Part shown: piece by piece, positions 58,149 through 64,000 of the stretch
Numbering within the stretch: position 1 is the first letter of the stretch
Layout of the letters: each line of letters begins with the position of its first letter
Assembly: GCA_031375105.1 (NCBI GenBank)
Contig: JANMHJ010000050.1
Span: 1-64,000, forward strand
Direction: 5' to 3'
DNA: 64,000 nucleotides
From: JANMDU01 sp031375105
Lineage (GTDB): Bacteria > Pseudomonadota > Gammaproteobacteria > Burkholderiales > Burkholderiaceae_C
Translations under genes and position numbers: made by a program
Notes under the pieces: model-generated
Databases searched by the model: none
Seen by the model: the letters and a program-made list of their open reading frames with translations, nothing else
What the model was told of the DNA's origin: nothing

Positions 58149-58287
58149 TGCTGCTCCGTTGGTTGATTGAAAAATATCAGACTCTAAGTTTACGCAGGAT
58201 AAAGATCACGTCAATCGAATCATATAAATGAGCTAAATGAATTCTCTGTTTTTCGCTAAAATAACGCCATTGACACATGCGCATCCC
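58149..58287. promoter_or_regulatory. Divergent promoter region of suyA and the GntR regulator
   Basis: 139 AT-rich bases between divergent starts. It holds an A/T-rich GAATCATATAAATGAGCTAAATGAATTC (58218-58245), in which GAAT and ATTC ends mirror each other, a candidate but weak operator. No clean -35/-10 pair was chosen. Confidence 0.35.
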
Positions 58288-59139
58288 ATGACTGATACCT
58301 CATCCACCACCGCCCGAAAAAAAATCGCACGCTACAGCACACGCTTAGATGCGCCCGATGCAACCGAGTTTTTGCAACCCATCGTGGATGGCGGCTCAGG
58401 TGCCGTGCCGTTGTATCGCCAAGTCAAAAGTGCGCTGCTGCGTCTGCTTGAATCGGGGCAGCTTGGGCCCGGTGAGATGCTGCCCAATGAAGCGCAAATT
58501 GCCAAAGCGCTGCAGGTGAGCATTGGCACGCTGCGCAAAGCGGTCGATGAGCTGGTGCACGAACACATCTTGGTGCGCCGTCAAGGCAAGGGCACCTTTG
58601 TGGCGATGCACAACAATGATCGTTTCATGTTTCAGTTTTTCCACGTGGAGCCGCGCCCAGATGTGTTTGACCCGCGCGTTGTACCCGAGCGTGACTTTCC
58701 GGTGGTGGACAACATCAGTTTCACGACGGGCCGCGCCACCGACAGCGAAGCTTTCGCACTGCGCTTGCGCGTGGGTGACGCGGTGTGGCGCGTTGAAAAT
58801 GCCCTGAGCTTGGGCGGTAAATGCATCATGCATGACCGCATTGTCATCTCGGCGGCACTTTTTAAAGGGCTCACCGAAAAGCGTTTTCAAGAGCGCCCGA
58901 GCACGATCTACAACCTCTATCAAACCGACCACGGCATCAGCGTGATTCGTACGCAAGAACGTGCACGTGCATCGGCTGCCAGCCCCGAGGTGAGCCGCGT
59001 GCTGGGCATTCGCGCTGGCATGCCTGTGCTGGAGGTGCACCGAGTTGCGATCACCTTTGGCGAGCGCCCGGTGGAGCTGCGTATTTCAACGATCAACACG
59101 CAGTCGCATGATTACGTGAGCTTGCTGAGCAAGCGTTGA
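58288..59139 (+). CDS. suyR: GntR-family (HutC/UTRA) regulator of the sulfolactate genes
   Basis: 283 residues from the ATG at 58288. The N-terminal winged HTH (VPLYRQVKSALLRLLESGQLGPGEMLPNEAQIAKALQVSIGTLRKAVDELV) is followed by a UTRA ligand-binding domain of the HutC subfamily. Directly divergent from suyA, which is the usual position of SuyR, so it probably represses suyAB-slcC-comC until sulfolactate is present. The ligand is inferred from context. Confidence 0.85.
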   Translation: MTDTSSTTARKKIARYSTRLDAPDATEFLQPIVDGGSGAVPLYRQVKSALLRLLESGQLGPGEMLPNEAQIAKALQVSIGTLRKAVDELVHEHILVRRQGKGTFVAMHNNDRFMFQFFHVEPRPDVFDPRVVPERDFPVVDNISFTTGRATDSEAFALRLRVGDAVWRVENALSLGGKCIMHDRIVISAALFKGLTEKRFQERPSTIYNLYQTDHGISVIRTQERARASAASPEVSRVLGIRAGMPVLEVHRVAITFGERPVELRISTINTQSHDYVSLLSKR

Positions 59140-59153
59140 TGCGCTGATATGAT

Positions 59154-59978
59154 GTGAAAAATGCTATGAATTTAGGAGCACTCTGCGCAGATTCTATAAG
59201 GGCAATTGATAGAATTGGCCATGAAATCTGGTTGAAGTCGCGGGATGTGGCTGCTTTGCAGGTGAACGAGAAAAGCGCTGGCGATGTGGCTACCGACATT
59301 GATCTTTGGGCAGAACAAGCTTTGCGCGAACAGCTTCTTGCGCTGCTGCCAGGCTCGCAATTCATGGGGGAAGAGACCGGCGGCAAGCTGCCTTCTGTAG
59401 CGGACGCGCCCACTTGGATTGTTGACCCGATCGACGGCACGGCAAATTTTGCGCGCGGCTATCCGCAGTGGAGTGTGTCGGTGGCTTTGGCGAGCCAAGG
59501 CGAGCCGGTGCTGGGTGTGATTGTTGATCCCAATCGGCAAGAAATTTTTTACGCGACACGCGGGCAGGGCGCTTGGGTTGAGAGTCGCCATGGTGTGCAG
59601 CGGCTGGCTTGCTCGGCTGTGATCGAGCCTGTGAAGGCGACGGTTTCTACCGTTTTCCCTAAGCCCTTATCGCCTCTGTTGCAGCCTTATTTGCTGGAGT
59701 TCTCGCGGGTGATCCATTCTGTGGGGCAGGTTAGGCGCAGTGGTTCGATGGCGCTGGAATTGGCCTATGTGGCCGCTGGCCGCGCGGATGCGTTTTGGGA
59801 GCGCGGCATGCAGGCTTGGGACGCGGCGGCTGGCTTGGTGTTGCTGCAGGAAGCGGGCGCTTTGGTGGTGGCAGTGGATGGTTTGCCGGTGTTGTCTTCG
59901 CAGTTTTTGGCGGCGGGTTCGCCTGCAATGCTACCTAGTTTGCTTCGTTTGTTACAAGCCTCTGCTATTGATATGTGA
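59154..59978 (+). CDS. suhB: Inositol monophosphatase-family protein (SuhB/HisN-like)
   Basis: 274 residues if the GTG at 59154 is used (ATG 59166 gives 270). Family motifs are intact: FMGEETGG, the metal site WIVDPIDGTANFARGYPQWSVSVAL, and the C-terminal WDAAAGLVLLQEAGA. It hydrolyses a phosphate monoester such as inositol-1-phosphate, histidinol phosphate or 3'-phosphoadenosine-5'-phosphate; the last would suit a sulfur cluster, but this is speculation. Both ends are made of repeat: the first 20-odd residues come from copy 12 and the stop codon lies in copy 13. Confidence 0.85.
   Translation: MKNAMNLGALCADSIRAIDRIGHEIWLKSRDVAALQVNEKSAGDVATDIDLWAEQALREQLLALLPGSQFMGEETGGKLPSVADAPTWIVDPIDGTANFARGYPQWSVSVALASQGEPVLGVIVDPNRQEIFYATRGQGAWVESRHGVQRLACSAVIEPVKATVSTVFPKPLSPLLQPYLLEFSRVIHSVGQVRRSGSMALELAYVAAGRADAFWERGMQAWDAAAGLVLLQEAGALVVAVDGLPVLSSQFLAAGSPAMLPSLLRLLQASAIDM
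59162..59226 (+). repeat. Dispersed short repeat (copy 12), encodes the SuhB N-terminus
   Basis: TGCTATGAATTTAGGAGCA, CTCTGCGCAGATTCTATAAGGGC, AATTGATAGAATTGGCCATG. The coding frame runs through it from the start codon and into the phosphatase proper without a break. Confidence 0.87.
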
Positions 59979-60024
59979 GCATACTCTGCCCATTTTATAA
60001 CGGGCAGAGGGCTATTTTTACTTA
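59963..60024 (+). repeat. Dispersed short repeat (copy 13), holds two convergent stop codons
   Basis: TGCTATTGATATGTGAGCA, TACTCTGCCCATTTTATAACGGG, CAGAGGGCTATTTTTACTTATA. It contains the suhB TGA (59976-59978) and the TAA (60020-60018, minus) of the iron-binding protein. Confidence 0.87.
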
Positions 60025-61079
60025 TAACCAACCCGATCCAGCATCTGCTGTACCTTCACTTGGTTCATCCCAATCACGCTCGCTGGAATCGTCTCGGCTT
60101 TGAAATTGTCTCCGCCATTGCCCACCAGCATGGCTTTCAAGGCGGGGTTGTCGATTTTCATGTCTTTCACAGTCGGCCATTCGTTGTTGCCATCTGCAAA
60201 ATACTTCTGCGCCGAAGGGCTGGCCAAATATTCGAGGAATTTAACAGCTGCTTCGCGGTTTTTTGCGTTTTTAGCCATTGCGCCGCCCGCCACATTCAGA
60301 TGTGTACCCCAGCTCGATTGGTTCGGGAACACGATCCCCACTTTGTCTATCACAGCTTTGTCTTCCGGGTTGGTTGATCGCAGCAGGCGGGCGATGTAAT
60401 AGGTGTTTGACAGCGCGATGGCGCATTCGCCGCTGGCTGCGGCTTTGATTTGATCGGTGTCGCCGCCCATGGGATCACGCGCCATGTTGGCCACCATGCC
60501 TTTGAGCCAATTCTCGGCGGCAACTGGGCCCACATGCTCGGTCACTGCACCAAACAAACTCAGGTTGTAGGGATGCGAGCCGCTGCGCGTACACAGCTTT
60601 CCTTTGTTTTTAGCGTCGCCCAGTTCTTCGTAGCTGTCCACGTCTTCGCGCTTGACAGTTGCTTTGTTAAACACCACCACGCGAGCGCGGGTGGAAAAGC
60701 CAAACCATGGCGTGCCCTCAGGTGTGGGCTTAGCGCGGTATTGTGCAGGTATTGCGTCTTCCAAAAGCTTGGATTTCACAGGCGCAAACAGCCCGTCAAT
60801 CTCGCCTTTCCACAAACGTGCTGCGTCCACCAGCAAGATCACGTCTGCTGGCGAGGATGTGCCCTCGGCGCGCAAGCGGTTCAAAATGCCGGCGTCATCC
60901 GCATCGACGCGGTTGATTTTGATGCCTGTGGCCTTGGTGAAATCGGCATACAGCGCCTCGTCGGTGCTGTAGTGGCGAGCGGAATAGAGGTTAAGAGTTT
61001 TGTTGTCTTGCGCGACTGCGGGCAGGGCAACAAGCAAGGCCAAGGAAGAGGCGAGGGCGGTCAATACGGGTTTGAACAT
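60018..61079 (-). CDS. Fe3+ ABC-transporter periplasmic binding protein (FbpA/FutA-like)
   Basis: 353 residues from the ATG at 61079, with a signal peptide (MFKPVLTALASSLALLVALPAVAQ). The N-terminal LNLYSARHYSTDEALYADF has the tyrosine and histidine layout of ferric-ion binding proteins (YSARHY). Further blocks are GILNRLRAEGTSSPADVILLVDAARLW, PWFGFSTRARVVVFNK, and SNTYYIARLL with the paired Tyr ligands. It binds ferric iron in the periplasm for an ABC importer not encoded here. A Fur box lies about 50 bases upstream, supporting iron repression. Its last codons and stop lie in a dispersed repeat. Confidence 0.9.
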   Translation of the reverse strand: MFKPVLTALASSLALLVALPAVAQDNKTLNLYSARHYSTDEALYADFTKATGIKINRVDADDAGILNRLRAEGTSSPADVILLVDAARLWKGEIDGLFAPVKSKLLEDAIPAQYRAKPTPEGTPWFGFSTRARVVVFNKATVKREDVDSYEELGDAKNKGKLCTRSGSHPYNLSLFGAVTEHVGPVAAENWLKGMVANMARDPMGGDTDQIKAAASGECAIALSNTYYIARLLRSTNPEDKAVIDKVGIVFPNQSSWGTHLNVAGGAMAKNAKNREAAVKFLEYLASPSAQKYFADGNNEWPTVKDMKIDNPALKAMLVGNGGDNFKAETIPASVIGMNQVKVQQMLDRVGYK

Positions 61080-61129
61080 AAGAGCTCCTGAAGAAGACGA
61101 AGTGAAGTGCATGACCATATCATAACCTA

Positions 61130-61148
61130 AATGATAACGATTCGCATT
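61130..61148. promoter_or_regulatory. Fur box upstream of the iron-binding protein
   Basis: AATGATAACGATTCGCATT matches the known 19-bp Fur pattern (AATGATAAnnATTCTCATT) closely. It lies 51 bases before the start codon of the binding-protein gene. Fur with iron would repress the gene. Confidence 0.8.
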
Positions 61149-61275
61149 TAGTTTGTAACTATCTTTGAAGCGACCCCGCAATTCTTTTCAGCTCACTCTT
61201 GTCATCGCAGCAAAGGGCATCACGTTGCTGATACGCATTGCAGTTCGTTTGAAGTTGCGCTAAAAGAGGGTCATC

Positions 61276-61590
61276 ATGTACAAACTCGGTTTGTTGTTTA
61301 CCAAATTTCGCCACGAACTGCGCTTGGTGTGGGCGATGTTGCGCGATGCGCGCACGCCCGCTACCGCAAAACTCACCGCCATTGTGGCGCTGTTGTATGT
61401 CATCAGCCCGTTGGATTTGATTCCCGATGTGCTGCCGATCCTAGGTTGGCTCGATGACGGACTGGTCGCATATTTGTTGTTTCAACTGGCGCAACGTTTA
61501 CTGCCAGAAGATCTGCTGGCAGCTCTCAAACAGCGCACTTCAAGCGGATCAGCAAGCGATTCAAAATCTCAAAAATTTCACACCAAATAG
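61276..61590 (+). CDS. DUF1232-family small membrane protein
   Basis: 104 residues. The DUF1232 core is visible: MLRDARTPATAKLTAIVALLYVISPLDLIPDVLPILGWLDDGLVAYLL, with the hallmark SPLDLIPD between two hydrophobic segments. Function unknown; some relatives sit in envelope-stress loci. The stop codon and last residues fall in repeat copy 14. Confidence 0.85.
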   Translation: MYKLGLLFTKFRHELRLVWAMLRDARTPATAKLTAIVALLYVISPLDLIPDVLPILGWLDDGLVAYLLFQLAQRLLPEDLLAALKQRTSSGSASDSKSQKFHTK

Positions 61591-61640
61591 GGCTTTAGCC
61601 TTTATATAGCGTGCGCTGAATGCTATCAATTAAGTAGCTT
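61572..61640 (-). repeat. Dispersed short repeat (copy 14), overlaps the DUF1232 gene stop
   Basis: Reverse complement: AAGCTACTTAATTGATAGCA, TTCAGCGCACGCTATATAAAGGC, TAAAGCCCTATTTG. It contains the TAG stop (61588-61590) of the DUF1232 gene and lies just before the tRNA-Arg 3' end. Confidence 0.78.
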
Positions 61641-61649
61641 ACAAAAGTT

Positions 61650-61724
61650 TGGTACCACCAACAGGAATCGAACCTGTATCTAGCGCTTAGGAGGCACTCG
61701 TTCTATCCATTGAACTATGGCGGC
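61650..61724 (-). tRNA. tRNA-Arg (CCT anticodon)
   Basis: The reverse complement gives acceptor GCCGCCA/TGGTGGT (with G-U pairs), D-arm GTTCAATGGATAGAAC, anticodon loop CTCCTAA (CCT), T-arm ACAGGTTCGATTCCTGT and encoded CCA. A single-copy isoacceptor type typical for this codon. Confidence 0.94.
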
Positions 61725-61783
61725 ATGGGGGAGATTGTAGTGGGCGGCTTGCTCCTCGCAGTTCCTTTGCGTCACAATCGGGC

Positions 61784-63640
61784 ATGCTGCGTATCTATTG
61801 GCAAACGCTTCGCCCCGCCCTTTGGTCAAGGATTTTTTGCCTTGTTTGGTTTGCCGCATGCGCTTTCGCTCTGGATGCATCGGCTCAGGCTCTGGGTGTG
61901 GCCTCTGATGCAGGTACGCCAGCTCAGCCGCCGGTCATCGATCTCAAGCAAGACATCGACAAAATCAGCCTCGCGGGCAAGGCTTGGGTCTGGATTGATC
62001 CGACGGGGCAGGCCTCGGCTGAGCAAGCCATGGCTGCCTTCCAGCCAATGCCATCGGTAGACAGCAGCACGCAATCGCTCTCAGCAAATCCAGTGATGCC
62101 TTTCGACCCAGACTTGCATTTGCGTGAAGAAGGCCGCTCGTATGCTTTGCATGGCAAAGCGATGTGGCTGCATTTCAGTGCACACAATCTGTCTCCGCGC
62201 ACCCACTGGCGCTTGCAGGTGGATTTACCCACCACGGATCTGGCCAGTCTGTATTTTCAGCGTGGCGACGGCATTTGGACAGCACAGCATGCGGGTGATT
62301 CTTTGGCGCACTCCAATTGGAGCGTTCAAGATCGGTATCCGCTGTTTTATCTGAGCGACACCACCGGGCAGCCCGTGAGCTATTTGCTGCGCATTCGGCA
62401 TGAGCGCGTGCCGTATTCAGCCGGAGTTTATATTTATAGCGACCAAGCTGTGATCAGCTCGCGGCAGGTTGAAAACCTGTTTTTGGGTGCGTATTTCGGC
62501 ATGATGTTTGCGGTGATGGCGATGTGCATCGTCAACGGCTTGGTGCTGCGGTATGCGAATTATTTGCGCTATGCGGTGTATGTGGCCGTGCTTGGCATCA
62601 TGCAGCTGGGCTTTTTGGGTTTGTTCACGCAATACATCACGCCTGATTGGGTGCGCTGGAATGGAGTTTCCAGTTTTGTGTTGCCGTCAGTGTCCGTGGC
62701 GGTGGCGTTGTGGCTGGTACGGGCTTTGGTCAAGCCCTCGCAATTTGCGCCTTGGTTGGATCGTTTGATTTTGTTAATCATGGTCGCGATCAGCGTCGCT
62801 GCTGTGGTGGAGACGGTGATGCCCAGCTTGTATGGGTTTCGCATTGCCAACAGCTTGACGATGCTGAGCATGGTCTCCCTGTATTTTCTTCTCTGGTATT
62901 GCTGGCGAGCGGGCGATCGCAATGCGCGCTGGATTGCGATTGGTTTTATGCCTGTGGTATTGACCGGCTTGTTTCCGGTGTTGCGTAATTTTGGTGTGGT
63001 GAGCACGGGCTTTTTGTCTCAATACGCCGTCACCATTGGCTCGGCATTGGAAGTGCCCTTGCTGCTCTATGCGCTCACGCAGCGCTCTGCCAACCAACGC
63101 GATATGCGCGTTCGCGAGCAAGCTTTGCTTCAGCAAGATGCTGTGACGGGCTTAGCCGATGAGCGCCGCTTGATGGCCAAGCTGCATAACAGCCAACTGC
63201 GTGCGCGCCGCCTTCGTCATAAGTTGGGGCTGCTGCATGTGCATCTGCGCAACCATGATGCATTGGCCAAGGAGTTCGGTAGCCGAACCGCCAACACCGC
63301 CTTGCTGCTCACCGCAGGCCATATGCGCCAGGTCAGCCGCGACATTGATCTGGCCGCTCGGCTCGACGGGCCGAATTTCATGCTGATGCTGGAAGGCCCG
63401 GTTACCTCAGCGCGCCTCATCGAAGCCGCCACGCAGCTGCTAGCGCATTCTTTGCGACCTGCTGATGCGCTGCCCGTGGGCCAATTGCCCAAGCTACAAA
63501 TCAGCGCCGCTCTGCTGCCCGATGAGCAGGCTGATGTTCTGGGCGAAGACGCAAGCACGGCTCTCAATTGGATGATCAGCCAAAGTGAAATTGCGAACGG
63601 CGTGAATCCTCAAAAAGCAATTCGCGCCGTTAATTTTTAA
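61784..63640 (+). CDS. 7TMR-DISM sensor with a degenerate GGDEF domain
   Basis: 618 residues. After a short hydrophobic start there is a periplasmic sensing domain (about 75-225, 7TMR-DISMED2-like: EGRSYALHGKAMWLHFSAHN, HWRLQVDLPTTDLASLYFQRG), seven TM helices (about 230-430), then a cytoplasmic GGDEF-like domain with the DAVTGLADERRLMAKL entry. The GGDEF signature is LDGPNFM where RVGGDEF would stand, so both catalytic acidic residues and the double Gly are lost. It therefore cannot make c-di-GMP and is more likely a receptor or partner-binding protein. tRNA-Arg lies upstream, on the other strand. Confidence 0.85.
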   Translation: MLRIYWQTLRPALWSRIFCLVWFAACAFALDASAQALGVASDAGTPAQPPVIDLKQDIDKISLAGKAWVWIDPTGQASAEQAMAAFQPMPSVDSSTQSLSANPVMPFDPDLHLREEGRSYALHGKAMWLHFSAHNLSPRTHWRLQVDLPTTDLASLYFQRGDGIWTAQHAGDSLAHSNWSVQDRYPLFYLSDTTGQPVSYLLRIRHERVPYSAGVYIYSDQAVISSRQVENLFLGAYFGMMFAVMAMCIVNGLVLRYANYLRYAVYVAVLGIMQLGFLGLFTQYITPDWVRWNGVSSFVLPSVSVAVALWLVRALVKPSQFAPWLDRLILLIMVAISVAAVVETVMPSLYGFRIANSLTMLSMVSLYFLLWYCWRAGDRNARWIAIGFMPVVLTGLFPVLRNFGVVSTGFLSQYAVTIGSALEVPLLLYALTQRSANQRDMRVREQALLQQDAVTGLADERRLMAKLHNSQLRARRLRHKLGLLHVHLRNHDALAKEFGSRTANTALLLTAGHMRQVSRDIDLAARLDGPNFMLMLEGPVTSARLIEAATQLLAHSLRPADALPVGQLPKLQISAALLPDEQADVLGEDASTALNWMISQSEIANGVNPQKAIRAVNF

Positions 63641-63653
63641 ACGGATGGCGCTC

Positions 63654-64000
63654 TTATTTACTCAGCAAACGCATCGCCCCCTCTAGGCCCTGCAGCGTGA
63701 GCGGGAACATGCGGTCATTCATCATCTGGCGGATGATGCCAATGCTTTGGCGATATTCCCACACACCTTGTGGCTCGGGGTTGATCCAGGCGAATTTGGG
63801 GAAAGTCTCGGTGAGCCGTTGAAGCCAAGCACTGCCCGCTTCTTCGTTGTTGTATTCCACACTGCCACCGGGTTGCAAGATTTCATAGGGGCTCATCGTG
63901 GCATCGCCCACAAAGATGAGTTTGTAGTCTTTGTTGTATTTGCGCAGGATGTCCATCGTGGGAAATTTCTCAGCGAAGCGGCGACGGTTGTTTTTCCACA
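63654..64000 (-). CDS. VWA-domain protein (CoxE-like), C-terminal part (partial)
   Basis: The minus-strand frame is open from the window edge to the stop at 63654: 115 residues of C-terminus. Read through the edge it gives WKNNRRRFAEKFPT, then KDYKLIFVGDATMSPYEIL, PGGSVEYNNEEAGSAWLQRL and FAWINPEPQGVWEYRQSIG. This matches a family of VWA proteins that have the 'VGDAxMSPYE' block and are usually encoded beside a MoxR-type AAA ATPase. The real start lies to the right of the window. Confidence 0.8.
   Translation of the reverse strand, partial: WKNNRRRFAEKFPTMDILRKYNKDYKLIFVGDATMSPYEILQPGGSVEYNNEEAGSAWLQRLTETFPKFAWINPEPQGVWEYRQSIGIIRQMMNDRMFPLTLQGLEGAMRLLSK

Noticed and set aside
1..64000. CRISPR arrays, rRNA genes, transposases
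   Set aside because: Looked for regularly spaced repeats, rRNA motifs and transposase-like proteins; none seen. The dispersed repeats are scattered, not arrayed.

Overview
The window looks like a chromosomal segment of a betaproteobacterium, most likely order Burkholderiales, family Comamonadaceae or a close relative. Supporting signs are orphan tripartite-tricarboxylate (Bug/TctC) receptors, a double-length UvrA, an S-adenosylhomocysteine (SAH) riboswitch in front of ahcY in an ahcY-tlyA-metF cluster, a liu leucine-degradation locus, and short dispersed repeats of a kind I recall from Comamonadaceae genomes (not checked). The assignment rests on protein recognition only. No rRNA operon or CRISPR array is present.

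Layout. 1-3650: the end of what looks like an integrated mobile element (six tightly packed small genes, two of them overlapping by ATGA, plus one secreted protein), stopping at the 3' end of a tRNA-His gene. 3651-14170 (mostly minus strand): tRNA-His, ppiD, tRNA-Val, hupB; a tartrate/malate dehydrogenase; a dehalogenase-like hydrolase divergent from a LysR regulator; a DMT exporter; pgsA, a lipoprotein and uvrC. 14197-24020: a BrnTA-like toxin-antitoxin pair, then a leucine catabolic locus (3-methylcrotonyl-CoA carboxylase beta and alpha, methylglutaconyl-CoA hydratase, HMG-CoA lyase). It is preceded by a perfect 22-bp palindrome and interrupted by vapBC, a DinB-like gene and a PDZ protein that resembles a dead M48 peptidase. 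24094-29720: YbaK, DUF1289, a DsbA-fold isomerase, a TPR protein and a two-gene sodium/solute symporter. 30273-36035: a 1920-residue UvrA-UvrA fusion. 36252-40193: an acquired-looking cluster of a PD-(D/E)XK nuclease, a 951-residue N6-adenine methyltransferase and a small partition-like protein, which is the best candidate for a new restriction or defence system. 40326-43450: HAD phosphatase, prfC and parDE. 43547-46961: SAH riboswitch, ahcY, tlyA, metF. 46994-52247: PulE/GspE ATPase, spermidine-synthase-like protein, DNA glycosylase, TatD, TctC receptor, glycine-zipper lipoprotein. 52379-59139: a sulfolactate degradation cluster (suyAB, slcC- and comC-like dehydrogenases, TctC receptor, GntR regulator). 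59154-64000: inositol-phosphatase-like gene, iron-binding protein with a Fur box, tRNA-Arg, a 7TM protein with a degenerate GGDEF domain, and a truncated VWA protein.

The most unusual feature crosses all these regions. A roughly 60-75 bp repeat begins with a small palindrome (TGCTAT-N7-ATAGCA) and runs on through a core close to CTGCGCATATTCTATAACGG. It occurs at least fourteen times, in both orientations. Seven copies lie in frame inside genes (uvrC, liuD twice, the UvrA fusion, the HAD phosphatase, tlyA, the DNA glycosylase). Others supply start or stop codons: the lipoprotein start, both ends of suhB, and the stops of the iron-binding protein and the DUF1232 gene. The UvrA copy lies exactly in the linker between the two fused UvrA halves. 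A second family, about 100-160 bp long inverted repeats rich in GACGCGAAAG, sits inside two operons.
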